Shown here: positions 12,250 to 25,462 of the stretch, piece after piece
Layout of the letters: the number at the start of each line of letters is the position of its first letter
How positions within the stretch are numbered: position 1 is the first letter of the stretch
DNA from: Liolophura sinensis
Lineage: Eukaryota > Mollusca > Polyplacophora > Chitonida > Chitonidae
DNA: 64,000 bases
Direction: 5' to 3'
Assembly: GCF_032854445.1 (NCBI RefSeq)
Contig: NW_027018079.1
Span: 26,834 to 90,833, forward strand
Position numbers and translations under genes: made by a program
Notes under the pieces: generated by a model
What the model was told of the DNA's origin: nothing
The model's input: only the letters and a program-made list of their open reading frames with translations
Databases searched by the model: none

Positions 12250-14999
12250 ATGCGCAATTGGGCCAGGCATCTCCAGCTGTTGAAAAATTGCAAATTTCCT
12301 TGGTTTCCATGGAGTAAGAGCCGTTGCTGGGCACGTGATCTTGACATCAATGATTATTCATTTGTGGCTACAGCCAAAAGTATTGGTCGGAGAGCAACGG
12401 GGTTTGCACCATTCGATTTCTCGTCAAAAAATACGTCGGATTAGCCTCTTACCAGCAGCATTGGAACAGTTTTTCTACTTTTGGATTTTTGCCTGGTCTT
12501 TTTGCGAATTGAAATCGGCTACATTTACTATGTACAATCGCGACTGGTCATTATTATGTTCAACCTTTCATTATAAGTTATGTGCCCTTCGGTAGCCCAG
12601 ACGACGTCAAATCTTTGGGCCAAGCCCATTTAACTCACCCAGCAAATGTCTTACTTCTAAGTCGAAGACAATTTCAATGTCTTTATCTACATGTAGAAAA
12701 ACCACACCATTTGTATATAAAAAAACACAAGGTACTTGATACAGTCCGCTGTAAAAAGTACAATTGAACACTGACCCACATCAATAAGGTGCCAAAAGAT
12801 GTGCAATTGGGCCAGGCATCTCCAGCTGTTGAAAAATTGCAAATTTCCTTGGTTTCAATGGAGTAGGAGCCGTTGCTGGGCACGTCATCTTGACATCAAT
12901 GATTATTCATTTGTGGCTACAGCCAAAAGTATTGGTTGGAGAGCAACGCGGTTTGCACCATTCGATTTCACGTCAAAAAATACGTCGGATTAGCCTCTTA
13001 CCAGCAGCATTGGAACAGTTTTTCTACTTTCGGATTTTTGCCTGGTCTTTTTCCGAATTGAAATCGGCTACATTTACTATGTACAATCGCGACTGGTCAT
13101 TATTATGTTCAACGTTTCATTATAAGTTATGTGCCCTTCGGTAGCCCAGACGACGTCAAATCTTTGGGCCAAGCCCATTTAACTCACCCGGCAAATGTCT
13201 TACTTCTAAGTCGAAGACAAACTCAATGTCTTTATCTACATGTAGAAAAACCACACCATTTGTATATAAAAAAAACACAAGGTACTTGATACAGTCCGCT
13301 GTAAAAAGTACAATTGAACACTGACCCACATCAATAAGGTGCCAAAAGATGCGCAATTGGGCCAGGCATCTCCAGCTGTTGAAAAATTGCAAATTTCCTT
13401 GGTTTCCATGGAGTAAGAGCCGTTGCTGGGCACGTGATCTTGACATCAATGATTATTCATTTGTGGCTACAGCCAAAAGTATTGGTCGGAGAGCAACGCG
13501 GTTTGCACCATTCGATTTCTCGTCAAAAAATACGTCGGAGTAGCCTCTTACCAGCAGCATTGGAACAGTTTTTGCACTTTTGGATTTTTGCCTGGTCTTT
13601 TTGCGAATTGAAATCGGCTACATTAACTATGTACAGTCGCAACTGGTCATTACTATATTCAACTTTTCATTATAAGTTATGTGCCCTTCGGTAGCCCAGA
13701 CGACGTCAAATCTTTGGGCCGAGCCCATTTAACTCACCCAGCAAATGTCTTACTTCTAAGTCGAAGACAAACTCAATGTCTTTATCTACATGTAGAAAAA
13801 CCACACCATTTGTATATAAAAAAAACACAAGGTACATGATACAGTCCGCTGTAAAAAGTACAATTGAAAACTGACCCACATCAATAAGGTGGCAAAAGAT
13901 GCGCAATTGGGCCAGGCATCTCCAGCTGTTGAAAAATTGCAAATTTCCTTGGTTTCCATGGAGTAAGAGCCGTTGCTGGGCACGTGATCTTGACATCAAT
14001 GATTATTCATTTGTGGCTACAGCCAAAAGTATTGGTCGGAGAGCAACGCGGTTTGCACCATTCGATTTCTCGTCAAAAAAAACGTCGGAGTAGCCTCTTA
14101 CCAGCAGCATTGGAACAGTTTTTGCACTTTTGGATTTTTGCCTGGTAATTTTTCTAATTGAAATCGGCTACATTAACTATGTACAATCGCGACTGGTCAT
14201 TACTATATTCAACTTTTCATTATAAGTTATGTGCCCTTCGGTAGCCCAGACGACGTCAAATCTTTGGGCCAAGCCCATTTAACTCACCCAGCAAATGTCT
14301 TACTTCTAAGTCGAAGACAAACTCAATGTCTTTATCTACATGTAGATAAACCACACCATTTGTATATAAAAAACCACAAGGTACATGATACAGTCTGCTG
14401 TAAAAAAAGTACAATTGAACACTGACCCACATCAATAAGGTGCCAAAAGATGCGCAATTGGGCCAGGCATCTCCAGCTGTTGAAAAATTGCAAATTTCCT
14501 TGGTTTCCATGGAGTAAGATCCGTTGCTGGGCACGTGATCTTGACATCAATGATTATTCATTTGTGGCTACAGCCAAAAGTATTGGTCGGAGAGCAACGC
14601 GGTTTGCACCATTCGATTTCTCGTCAAAAAATACGTCGGATTAGCCTCTTACCAGCAGCATTGGAACAGTTTTTCCACTTTTGGATTTTTGCCTGGTCTT
14701 TTTGCGAATTGAAATCGGCTACATTAACTATGTACAATCGCGACTGGTCATTACTATATTCAACTTTTCATTATAAGTTATGTGCCCTTCGGTAGCCCAG
14801 ACGACGTCAAATCTTTGGGCCAAGCCCATTTAACTCACCCAGCAAATGTCTTACTTCTAAGTCGAAGACAAACTCAATGTCTTTATCTACATGTAGAAAA
14901 ACCACACCATTTGTATATTAAAAAAACACAAGGTACATGATACAGTCTGCTGTAAAAAGTACAATTGAACACTGACCCACATCACTAAGGTGCCAAAAG
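12250..14999. repeat. Five-monomer higher-order repeat (~2.75 kb), copy 2
   Basis: Monomers 12250, 12799, 13349, 13899 and 14450 match 9500-12249. Differences seen are CAGACGACG near 13157 (CAGACAACG in the earlier copies), AAGGTGGC before 13899, and a changed fifth monomer. Monomer 14450 has AAGATCCG and a TTTCCAC/GCGAATTG tail instead of TTTCTAC/GCTAATTG, which marks the switch to the trimer section. Confidence 0.88.
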
Positions 15000-16099
15000 A
15001 TGCGCAATTGGGCCAGGCATCTCCAGCTGTTGAAAAATTGCAAATTTCCTTGGTTTCCATGGAGTAAGAGCCGTTGCTGGGCACGTGATCTTGACATCAA
15101 TGATTATTCATTTGTGGCTACAGCCAAAAGTATTGGTCGGAGAGCAACGTGGTTTGCACCATTGGATTTCTCGTCAAAAAATACGTCGGATTAGCCTCTT
15201 ACCAGCAGCATTGGAACAGTTTTTCCACTTTTGGATTTTTGCCTGGTATTTTTGCTAATTGAAATCGGCTACATTAACTATATACAATCGCGACTGGTCA
15301 TTACTTTATTCAACTTTTCATTATAAGTTATGTGCCCTTCGGTAGCCCAGACGACTTTAAATCTCTGGGCCAAGCCCATTTAACTCACCCACCATTTGTC
15401 TTACTTCTAAGTCAAAGACAAACTCAATGTCTTTATCTACATGTAGAAAAACCACACCATTTGTATATTAAAAAAACACAAGGTACTTGATACAGTCCGC
15501 TGTAAAAAGTACTATTGAACACTGACCCACATCAATAAGGTGCCAAAAGATGCGCAATTGGGCCAGGCATCTCCAGCTGCTGAAAAATTGCAAATTTCCT
15601 TGGTTTCCATGGAGTAAGAGCCGTTGCTGGGCACGTGATCTTGACATCAATGAATATTCATTTGTGGCTACAGCCAAAAGTATTGGTCGGAGAGCAACGC
15701 GGTTTGCACCATTCGATTTCTCGTCAAAAAATACGTCGGATTAGCCTCTTACCAGCAGCATTGGAACAGTTTTTACACTTTTGGATTTTTCCCTGGTATT
15801 TTTGCGAATTGAAATCGGCTACATTAACTATGTACAGTCGCGACTGGTCATTATTATGTTCAACTTTTCATTATAAGTTATGTGCCCTTCGGTAGCCCAG
15901 ACGACGTCAAATCTTTGGGCCAAGCCCATTTAACTCACCCAGCAAATGTCTTACTTCTAAGTCGAAGACAAACTCAATGTCTTTATCTACATGTAGAAAA
16001 ACCACACCATTTGTATATAAAAAAAACACAAGGTACTTGATACAGTCCGCTGTAAAAAGTACAATTGAACACTGACCCACATCAATAAGGTGCCAAAAG
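14450..16099. repeat. Three-monomer higher-order repeat (~1.65 kb), copy 1
   Basis: Monomers 14450 (AAGATCCG), 15000 (AACGTGG, CATTGGAT, ACGACTTTAAAT, CCACCATTTG, GTCAAAGAC) and 15550 (CAGCTGCTG, GAATATTC) recur in order at 16100, 16650 and 17200. Junctions here carry TATATTAAA instead of TATATAAA. Monomer 15550 carries the last ATTATTATGTTC in the window, so this trimer sits at the domain I/II boundary. Confidence 0.92.
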
Positions 16100-17747
16100 A
16101 TGCGCAATTGGGCCAGGCATCTCCAGCTGTTGAAAAATTGCAAATTTCCTTGGTTTCCATGGAGTAAGATCCGTTGCTGGGCACGTGATCTTGACATCAA
16201 TGATTATTCATTTGTGGCTACAGCCAAAAGTATTGGTCGGAGAGCAACGCGGTTTGCACCATTCGATTTCTCGTCCAAAAATACGTCGGATTAGCCTCTT
16301 ACCAGCAGCATTGGAACAGTTTTTCCACTTTTGGATTTTTGCCTGGTCTTTTTGCGAATTGAAATCGGCTACATTAACTATGTACAATCGCGACTGGTCA
16401 TTACTATATTCAACTTTTCATTATAAGTTATGTGCCCTTCGGTAGCCCAGACGACGTCAAATCTTTGGGCCAAGCCCATTTAACTCACCCAGCAAATGTC
16501 TTACTTCTAAGTCGAAGACAAACTCAATGTCTTTATCTACATGTAGAAAAACCACACCATTTGTATATTAAAAAAACACAAGGTACATGATACAGTCTGC
16601 TGTAAAAAGTACAATTGAACACTGACCCACATCAATAAGGTGCCAAAAGATGCGCAATTGGGCCAGGCATCTCCAGCTGTTGAAAAATTGCAAATTTCCT
16701 TGGTTTCCATGGAGTAAGAGCCGTTGCTGGGCACGTGATCTTGACATCAATGATTATTCATTTGTGGCTACAGCCAAAAGTATTGGTCGGAGAGCAACGT
16801 GGTTTGCACCATTGGATTTCTCGTCAAAAAATACGTCGGATTAGCCTCTTACCAGCAGCATTGGAACAGTTTTTCCACTTTTGGATTTTTGCCTGGTATT
16901 TTTGCTAATTGAAATCGGCTACATTAACTATGTACAATCGCGACTGGTCATTACTTTATTCAACTTTTCATTATAAGTTATGTGCCCTTCGGTAGCCCAG
17001 ACGACTTTAAATCTTTGGGCCAAGCCCATTTAACTCACCCACCATTTGTCTTACTTCTAAGTCAAAGACAAACTCAATGTCTTTATCTACATGTAGAAAA
17101 ACCACACCATTTGTATATTAAAAAAACACAAGGTACTTGATACAGTCCGCTGTAAAAAGTACAATTGAACACTGACCCACATCAATAAGGTGCCAAAAGA
17201 TGCGCAATTGGGCCAGGCATCTCCAGCTGCTGAAAAATTGCAAATTTCCTTGGTTTCCATGGAGTAAGAGCCGTTGCTGGGCACGTGATCTTGACATCAA
17301 TGAATATTCATTTGTGGCTACAGCCAAAAGTATTGGTCGGAGAGCAACACGGTTTGCACCATTCGATTTCTCGTCAAAAAATACGTCGGATTAGCCTCTT
17401 ACCAGCAGCATTGGAACAGTTTTTCCACTTTTGGATTTTTGCCTGGTCTTTTTGCGAATTGAAATCGGCTACATTAACTATGTACAGTCGCGACTGGTCA
17501 TTACAATATTCAACTTTTCATTATAAGTTATGTGCCCTTCGGCAGCCCAGACGACGTCAAATCTTTGGGCCAAGCCCATTTAACTCACCCAGCAAATGTC
17601 TTACTTCTAAGTCGAAGACAAACTCAATGTCTTTATCTACATGTAGAAAAACCACACCATTTGTATATAAAAAAAACACAAGGTACTTGATACAGTCCTG
17701 TAAAAAGTACAATTGAACACTGACCCACATCAATAAGGTGATAAAAG
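16100..17747. repeat. Three-monomer higher-order repeat (~1.65 kb), copy 2
   Basis: Monomers 16100, 16650 and 17200 match 14450-16099. Differences include CGTCCAAAA near 16272, ACTATGTAC rather than ACTATATAC near 16930, AACACGG near 17348, GGCAGCCC near 17543, and loss of two bases in CAGTCCTGTAAAA near 17697, which makes this unit 548 bp. Confidence 0.9.
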
Positions 17748-20700
17748 ATGCGCAATTGGGTCAGGCATCTCCAGCTGTTGAAAAATTGCAAATTTCCTTG
17801 GTTTCCATGGAGTAAGAGCCGTTGCTGGGCACGTGATCTTGACATCAATGATTATTCATTTGTGGCTACAGCCAAAAGTATTGGTCGGAGAGCAACGCGG
17901 TTTGCACCATTCGATTTCTCGTCAAAAAATACGTCGGATTAGCCTCTTACCAGCAGCATTGGAACAGTTTTTCTACTTTTGGATATTTGCCTGGTCTTTT
18001 TGCTAACTGATTTCGGCAACATTAACTATGTACAATCGCGACTGGTCATTACTATATTCAACTTTTCATTATAAGTTATGTGCCCTTCGGTAGCCCAGAC
18101 GACGTCAAATCTTTGGGCCAAGCCCATTTAACTCACCCAGCAAATGTCTTACTTCTAAGTCGAAGACAAACTCAATGTCTTTATCTACATGTAGAAAAAC
18201 CACACCATTTGTATATAAAAAAAACACAAGGTACTTGATACAGTCCGCTGTAAAAAGTACAATTGAACACTGACCCACATCAATAAGGTGCCAAAAGATG
18301 CGCAATTGGGTCAGGCATCTCCAGCTGTTGAAAAATTGCAAATTTCCTTGGTTTCCATGGAGTAAGAGCCGTTGCTGGGCACGTGATCTTGACATCAATG
18401 ATTATTCATTTGTGGCTACAGCCAAAAGTATTGGTCGGAGAGCAACGTGGTTTGCACCATTCGATTTCTCGTCAAAAAATACATCGGAATAGCCTCTTAC
18501 CAGCAGAATTGGAACAGTTTTTCCACTTTTGGATTTTTGCCTGGTATTTTTTCTAATTGAAATCGGCTACATTAACTATGTACAATCGCGACTGGTCATT
18601 ACTATATTCAACTTTTCATTATAAGTTATGTGCCCTTCGGTAGCCCAGACGACGTCAAATCTTTGGGCCAAGCCCATTTAACTCACCCAGCAGTTGTCTT
18701 ACTTCTAAGTCGAAGACAAACTCAATGTCTTTATCTACATGTAGAAAAACCACACCATTTGTATATAAAAAAACACAAGGTACTTGATACAGTCCGCTGT
18801 AAAAAGTACAATTGAACACTGACCCACATCAATAAGGTGATAAAAGATGCGCAATTGGGTCAGGCATCTCCAGCTGTTGAAAAATTGCAAATTTCCTTGG
18901 TTTCCATGGAGTAAGAGCCGTTGCTGGGCACGTGATCTTGACATCAATGATTATTCATTTGTGGCTACAGCCAAAAGTATTGGTCGGAGAGCAACGCGGT
19001 TTGCACCATTCGATTTCTCGTCAAAAAATACGTCGGATTAGCCTCTTACCAGCAGCATTGGAACAGTTTTTCCACTTTTGGATTTTTGCCTGGTATTTTT
19101 TCTAATTGAAATCGGCTACATTAACTATGTACAATCGCGACTGGTCATTACTATATTCAACTTTTCATTATAAGTTATGTGCCCTTCGGTAGCCCAGACG
19201 ACGTCAAATCTTTGGGCCAAGCCCATTTAACTCACCCAGCAAATGTCTTACTTCTAAGTCGAAGACAAACTCAATGTCTTTATCTACATGTAGAAAAACC
19301 ACACCATTTGTATATAAAAAAAACACAAGGTACATGATAAAGTCTGCTGTAAAAAGTACAATTGAACACTGACCCACATCAATAAGGTGCCAAAAGATGC
19401 GCAATTGGGCCAGGCATCTCCAGCTGTTGAAAAATTGCAAATTTCCTTGGTTTCCATGGAGTAAGAGCCGTTGCTGGGCACGTGATCTTGACATCAATGA
19501 TTATTCATTTGTGGCTACAGCCAAAAGTATTGGTCGGAGAGCAACGCGGTTTGCACCATTCGATTTCTCGTCAAAAAATACGTCGGATTAGCCTCTTACC
19601 AGCAGCATTGGAACAGTTTTTCTACTTTTGGATTTTTGCCTGGTCTTTTTACGAATTGAAATCGGCTACATTAACTATGTACAATCGCGACTGGTCATTA
19701 CTATATTCAACTTTTCATTATAAGTTATGTGCCCTTCGGTAGCCCAGACGACGTCAAATCTTTGGGCCAAGCCCATTTAACTCACCCAGCAGTTGTCTTA
19801 CTTCTAAGTCGAAGACAAACTCAATGTCTTTATCTACATGTAGAAAAACCACACCATTTGTATATAAAAAAAACACAAGGTACTTGATACAGTCCGCTGT
19901 AAAAAGTACAATTGAACACTGACCCACATCAATAAGGTGCCAAAAGATGCGCAATTGGGCCAGGCATCCCCAGCTGTTGAAAAATTGCAAATTTCCTTGG
20001 TTTCCATGGAGTAAGAGCCGTTGCTGGGCACGTGATCTTGACATCAATGATTATTCATTTGTGGCTACAGCCAAAAGTATTGGTCGGAGAGCAACGCGGT
20101 TTGCACCATTCGATTTCTCGTCAAAAAATACGTCGGATTAGCCTCTTACCAGCAGCATTGGAACAGTTTTTCTACTTTTGGATTTTTGCCTGGTCTTTTT
20201 GCTAACTGATTTCGGCAACATTAACTATGTACAATCGCGACTGGTCATTACTATATTCAACTTTTCATTATAAGTTATGTGCCCTTCGGTAGCCCAGACG
20301 ACGTCAAATCTTTGGGCCAAGCCCATTTAACTCACCCAGCAAATGTCTTACTTCTAAGTCGAAGACAAACTCAATGTCTTTATCTACATGTAGAAAAACC
20401 ACACCATTTGTATATAAAAAAAACACAAGGTACTTGATATAGTCCGCTGTAAAAAGTACAATTGAACACTGACCCACATCAATAAGGTGCCCAAAGATGC
20501 GCAATTGGGTCAGGCATCTCCAGCTGTTGAAAAATTGCAAATTTCCTTGGTTTCCATGGAGTAAGAGCCGTTGCTGGGCACGTGATCTTGACATCAATGA
20601 TTATTCATTTGTAGCTACAGCCAAAAGTATTGGTCGGAGAGCAACGCGGTTTGCACCATTCGATTTCTCGTCAAAAAATACGTCGGATTAGCCTCTTACC

Positions 20701-22146
20701 AGCAGCATTGGAACAGTTTTTCCACTTTGGGATTTTTGCCAGGTCTTTTTGCTAATTGAAATCGGCTACATTAACTATGTACAATCGCGACTGGTCATTA
20801 CTATATTCAACTTTTCATTATAAGTTATGTGGCCTTCGGTAGCCCAGACGACGTCAAATCTTTGGGCCATGCCCATTTAACTCACCCAGCAAATGTCTTA
20901 CTTCTAAGTCGAAGACAAACTCAATGTCTTTATCTACATGTAGAAAAACCAAACCATTTGTATATAAAAAAAACACAAGGTACTTGATACAGTCCGCTGT
21001 AAAAAGTACAATTGAACACTGATCCACAGCAATAAGGTGCCAAAAGATGCGCAATTGGGCCAGGCATCTCCAGCTGTTGAAAAATTGCAAATTTCCTTGG
21101 TTTCCATGGAGTAAGAGCCGTTGCTGGGCACGTGATCTTGACATCAATGATTATTCATTTGTGGCTACAGCCAAAAGTATTGGTCGGAGAGCAACGCGGT
21201 TTGCACCATTCGATTTCTCGTCAAAAAATACGTCGGATTAGCCTCTTACCAGCAGCATTGGAACAGTTTTTCCACTTTGGGATTTTTGCCAGGTCTTTTT
21301 GCTAATTGAAATCGGCTACATTAACTATGTACAATCGCGACTGGTCATTACTATATTCAACTTTTCATTATAAGTTATGTGCCCTTCGGTAGCCCAGACG
21401 ACGTCAAATCTTTGGGCCAAGCCCATTTAACTCACCCAGCAAATGTCTTACTTCTAAGTCGAAGACAAACTCAATGTCTTTATCTACATGTAGAAAAACC
21501 AAACCATTTGTATATAAAAAAAACACAAGGTACTTGATACAGTCCGCTGTAAAAAGTACAATTAAACACTGATCCACATCAATAAGGTGCCAAAAGATGC
21601 GCAATTGGGCCAGGCATCTCCAGCTGTTGAAAAATTGCAAATTTCCTTGGTTTCCATGGAGTAAGAGCCGTTGCTGGGCACGTGATCTTGACATCAATGA
21701 TTATTCATTTGTGGCTACAGCCAAAAGTATTGGTCGGAGAGCAACGCGGTTTGCACCATTCGATTTCTCGTCAAAAAATACGTCGGATTAGCCTCTTACC
21801 AGCAGCATTGGAACAGTTTTTCTACTTTTGGATTTTTGCCTGGTCTTTTTGCTAACTGATTTCGGCAACATTAACTATGTACAATCGCGACTGGTCATTA
21901 CTATATTCAACTTTTCATTATAAGTTATGTGCCCTTCGGTAGCCCAGACGACGTCAAATCTTTGGGCCAAGCCCATTTAACTCACCCAGCAAATGTCTTA
22001 CTTCTAAGTCGAAGACAAACTCAATGTCTTTATCTACATGTAGAAAAACCACACCATTTGTATATAAAAAAAACACAAGGTACTTGATACAGTCCGCTGT
22101 AAAAAGTACAATTGAACACTGACCCACATCAATAAGGTGCCAAAAG
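17748..22146. repeat. Domain II start: eight mixed monomers
   Basis: The monomers begin at 17748, 18298, 18847, 19397, 19947, 20497, 21047 and 21597. Markers new to the array appear here: GGGTCAGG (17748, 18298, 18847, 20497), AAGGTGATAAAAG (before 17748 and 18847), GCTAACTGATTTCGG (in 17748, 19947 and 21597), CAGCAGTTG (before 18847 and 19947) and GATAAAGTCTGCTG (before 19397). Monomers 20497 and 21047 share CTTTGGGATTTTTGCCAGG and AACCAAACC, so they look like a local duplication. The pair 19947-20497 recurs at 31499-32049. Confidence 0.88.
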
Positions 22147-25100
22147 ATGCGCAATTGGGTCAGGCATCTCCAGCTGTTGAAAAATTGCAAATTTCCTTGG
22201 TTTCCATGGAGTAAGAGCCGTTGCTGGGCACGTGATCTTGACATCAATGATTATTCATTTGTGGCTACAGCCAAAAGTATTGGTCGGAGAGCAACGTGGT
22301 TTGCACCATTCGATTTCTCGTCAAAAAATACGTCGGATTAGCCTCTTACCAGCAGCATTGGAACATTTTTTCCACTTTTGGATTTTGGCCTGGTATTTTG
22401 TCTAATTGAAATCGGCTACATTAACTATGTACAATCGCGATTGGTCATTACTATATTCAACTTTTCATTATAAGTTATGTGCCCTTCGGTAGCCCAGACG
22501 ACGTCAAATCTTTGGGCCAAGCCCATTTAACTCACCCAGCAAATGTCTTACTTCTAAGTCGAAGACAAACTCAATGTCTTTATCTACATGTAGAAAAACC
22601 ACACCATTTGTATATAAAAAAAACACAAGGTACATGATAAAGTCTGCTGTAAAAAGTACAATTGAACACTGACCCACATCAATAAGGTGCCAAAAGATGC
22701 GCAATTGGGCCAGGCATCTCCAGCTGTTGAAAAATTGCAAATTTCCTTGGTTTCCATGGAGTAAGAGCCGTTGCTGGGCACGTGATCTTGACATCAATGA
22801 TTATTCATTTGTGGCTACAGCCAAAAGTATTGGTCGGAGAGCAACGCGGTTTGCACCATTCGATTTCTCGTCAAAAAATACGTCGGATTAGCCTCTTACC
22901 AGCAGCATTGGAACAGTTTTTCCACTTTTGGATTTTTGCCTGGTATTTTTTCTAATTGAAATCGGCTACATTAACTATGTACAATCGCGACTGGTCATTA
23001 CTATATTCAACTTTTCATTATAAGTTATGTGCCCTTCGGTAGCCCAGACGACGTCAAATCTTTGGGCCAAGCCCATTTAACTCACCCAGTAAATGTCTTA
23101 CTTCTAAGTCGAAGACAAACTCAAAGTCTTTATCTACATGTAGAAAAACCACACCATTTGTATATAAAAAACACACAAGGTACTTGATACAGTCCGCTGT
23201 AAAAAGGACAATTGAACACTGACCCACATCAATAAGGTGCCAAAAGATGCGCAATTGGGCCAGACATCTCCAGCTGTTGAAAAATTGCAAATTTCCTTGG
23301 TTACCATGGAGTAAGAGCCGTTGCTGGGCACGTGATCTTGACATCAATGATTATTCATTTGTGGCTACAGCCAAAAGTATTGGTCGGAGAGCAACGCGGT
23401 TTGCACCATTCGATTTCTCGTCAAAAACTACGTCGGATTAGCCTCTTACCAGCAGCATTGGAACAGTTTTTCTACTTTTGGATTTTTGCCTGGTCTTTTT
23501 GCTAACTGATTTCGGCAACATTAACTATGTACAATCGCGACTGGTCATTACTATATTCAACTTTTCATTATAAGTTATGTGCCCTTCGGTAGCCCAGACG
23601 ACGTCAAATCTTTGGGCCAAGCCCATTTAACTCACCCAGCAAATGTCTTACTTCTAAGTCGAAGACAAACTCAATGTCTTTATCTACATGTAGAAAAACC
23701 ACACCATTTGTATATAAAAAAAACACAAGGTACTTGATACAGTCCGCTGTAAAAAGTACAATTGAACACTGACCCACATCAATAAGGTGCCAAAAGATGC
23801 GCAATTGGGTCAGGCATCTCCAGCTGTTGAAAAATTGCAAATTTCCTTGGTTTCCATGGAGTAAGAGCCGTTGCTGGGCACGTGATCTTGACATCAATGA
23901 TTATTCATTTGTGGCTACAGCCAAAAGTATTGGTCGGAGAGCAACGTGGTTTGCACCGTTCGATTTCTCGTCAAAAAATACGTCGGATTAGCCTCTTACC
24001 AGCAGCATTGGAACATTTTTTCCACTTTTGGATTTTTGCCTGGTATTTTGTCTAATTGAAATCGGCTACATTAACTATGTACAATCGCGACTGGTCATTA
24101 CTATATTCAACTTTTCATTATAAGTTATGTGCCCTTCGGTAGCCCAGACGACGTCAAATCTTTGGGCCAAGCCCATTTAACTCACCCAGCAAATGTCTTA
24201 CTTCTAAGTCGAAGACAAACTCAATGTCTTTATCTACATGTAGAAAAACCACACCATTTGTATATAAAAAAAAACACAAGGTACATGATAAAGTCTGCTG
24301 TAAAAAGTACAATTGAACACTGACCCACATCAATAAGGTGCCAAAAGATGCGCAATTGGGCCAGGCATCTCCAGCTGTTGAAAAATTGCAAATTTCCTTG
24401 GTTTCCATGGAGTAAGAGCCGTTGCTGGGCACGTGATCTTGACATCAATGATTATTCATTTGTGGCTACAGCCAAAAGTATTGGTCGGAGAGCAACGTGG
24501 TTTGCACCATTCGATTTCTCGTCAAAAAATACGTCGGATTAGCCTCTTACCAGTAGCATTGGAACAGTTTTTCTACTTTTGGATTTTTGCCTGGTCTTTT
24601 TGCGAATTGAAATCGGCTACATTAACTATGTACAATCGCGACTGGTCATTACTATATTCAACTTTTCATTATAAGTTATGTGCCCTTCGGTAGCCCAGAC
24701 GACGTCAAATCTTTGGGCAAAGCCCATTTAACTCACCCAGCAAATGTCTTACTTCTAAGTCGAAGACAAACTCAATGTCTTTATCTACATGTAGAAAAAC
24801 CACACCATTTGTATATAAAAAAACACAAGGTACATGATAAAGTCTGCTGTAAAAAGTACAATTGAACACTGACCCACATCAATAAGGTGCCAAATGATGC
24901 GCAATTGGGCCAGGCATCTCCAGCTGTTGAAAAATTGCAAATTTCCTTGGTTTCCATGGAGTAAGAGCCGTTGCTGGGCACGTGATCTTGACATCAATGA
25001 TTATTCATTTGTGGCTACAGCCAAAAGTATTGGTCGGAGAGCAACGCGGTTTGCACCATTCGATTTCTCGTCAAAAAATACGTCGGATTAGCCTCTTACC

Positions 25101-25446
25101 AGCAGCATTGGAACAGTTTTTCTACTTTTGGATTTTTGCCTGGTCTTTTTGCGAATTGAAATCGGCTACATTAACTATGTACAATCGCGACTGGTCATTA
25201 CTATATTCAACTTTTCATTATAAGTTATGTGCCCTTCGGTAGCCCAGACGACGTCAAATCTTTGGGCCAAGCCCATTTAACTCACCCAGCAGTTGTCTTA
25301 CTTCTAAGTCGAAGACAAACTCAATGTCTTTATCTACATGTAGAAAAACCACACCATTTGTATATAAAAAAAACACAAGGTACTTGATACAGTCCGCTGT
25401 AAAAAGTACAATTGAACACTGACCCACATCAATAAGGTGCCAAAAG
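22147..25446. repeat. Domain II six-monomer higher-order repeat, copy 1
   Basis: Monomers 22147, 22697, 23247, 23797, 24348 and 24897 recur at 25447-28747 with a 3300 bp offset. Linking markers are GAACATTTTTTCC with TATTTTGTC and CGATTGG (22147), CAGTAAATG with CAAAGTC (before 23247), CAGACATC with AAACTACG (23247), CAGTAGCATT with GGGCAAAGCCC (24348), and CCAAATGATG (24897). Confidence 0.92.
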
Positions 25447-25462
25447 ATGCGCAATTGGGTCA
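25287..25462. repeat. Chimeric monomer junction
   Basis: CAGCAGTTG near 25289 belongs to the lineage that continues as GGCATCCCC (28748, 31499, 44707). Here it continues as GGGTCAGG, AACGTGG and GAACATTTTTTCC (the 22147 type). The switch lies between these markers and marks the join of two six-monomer units. Confidence 0.75.
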
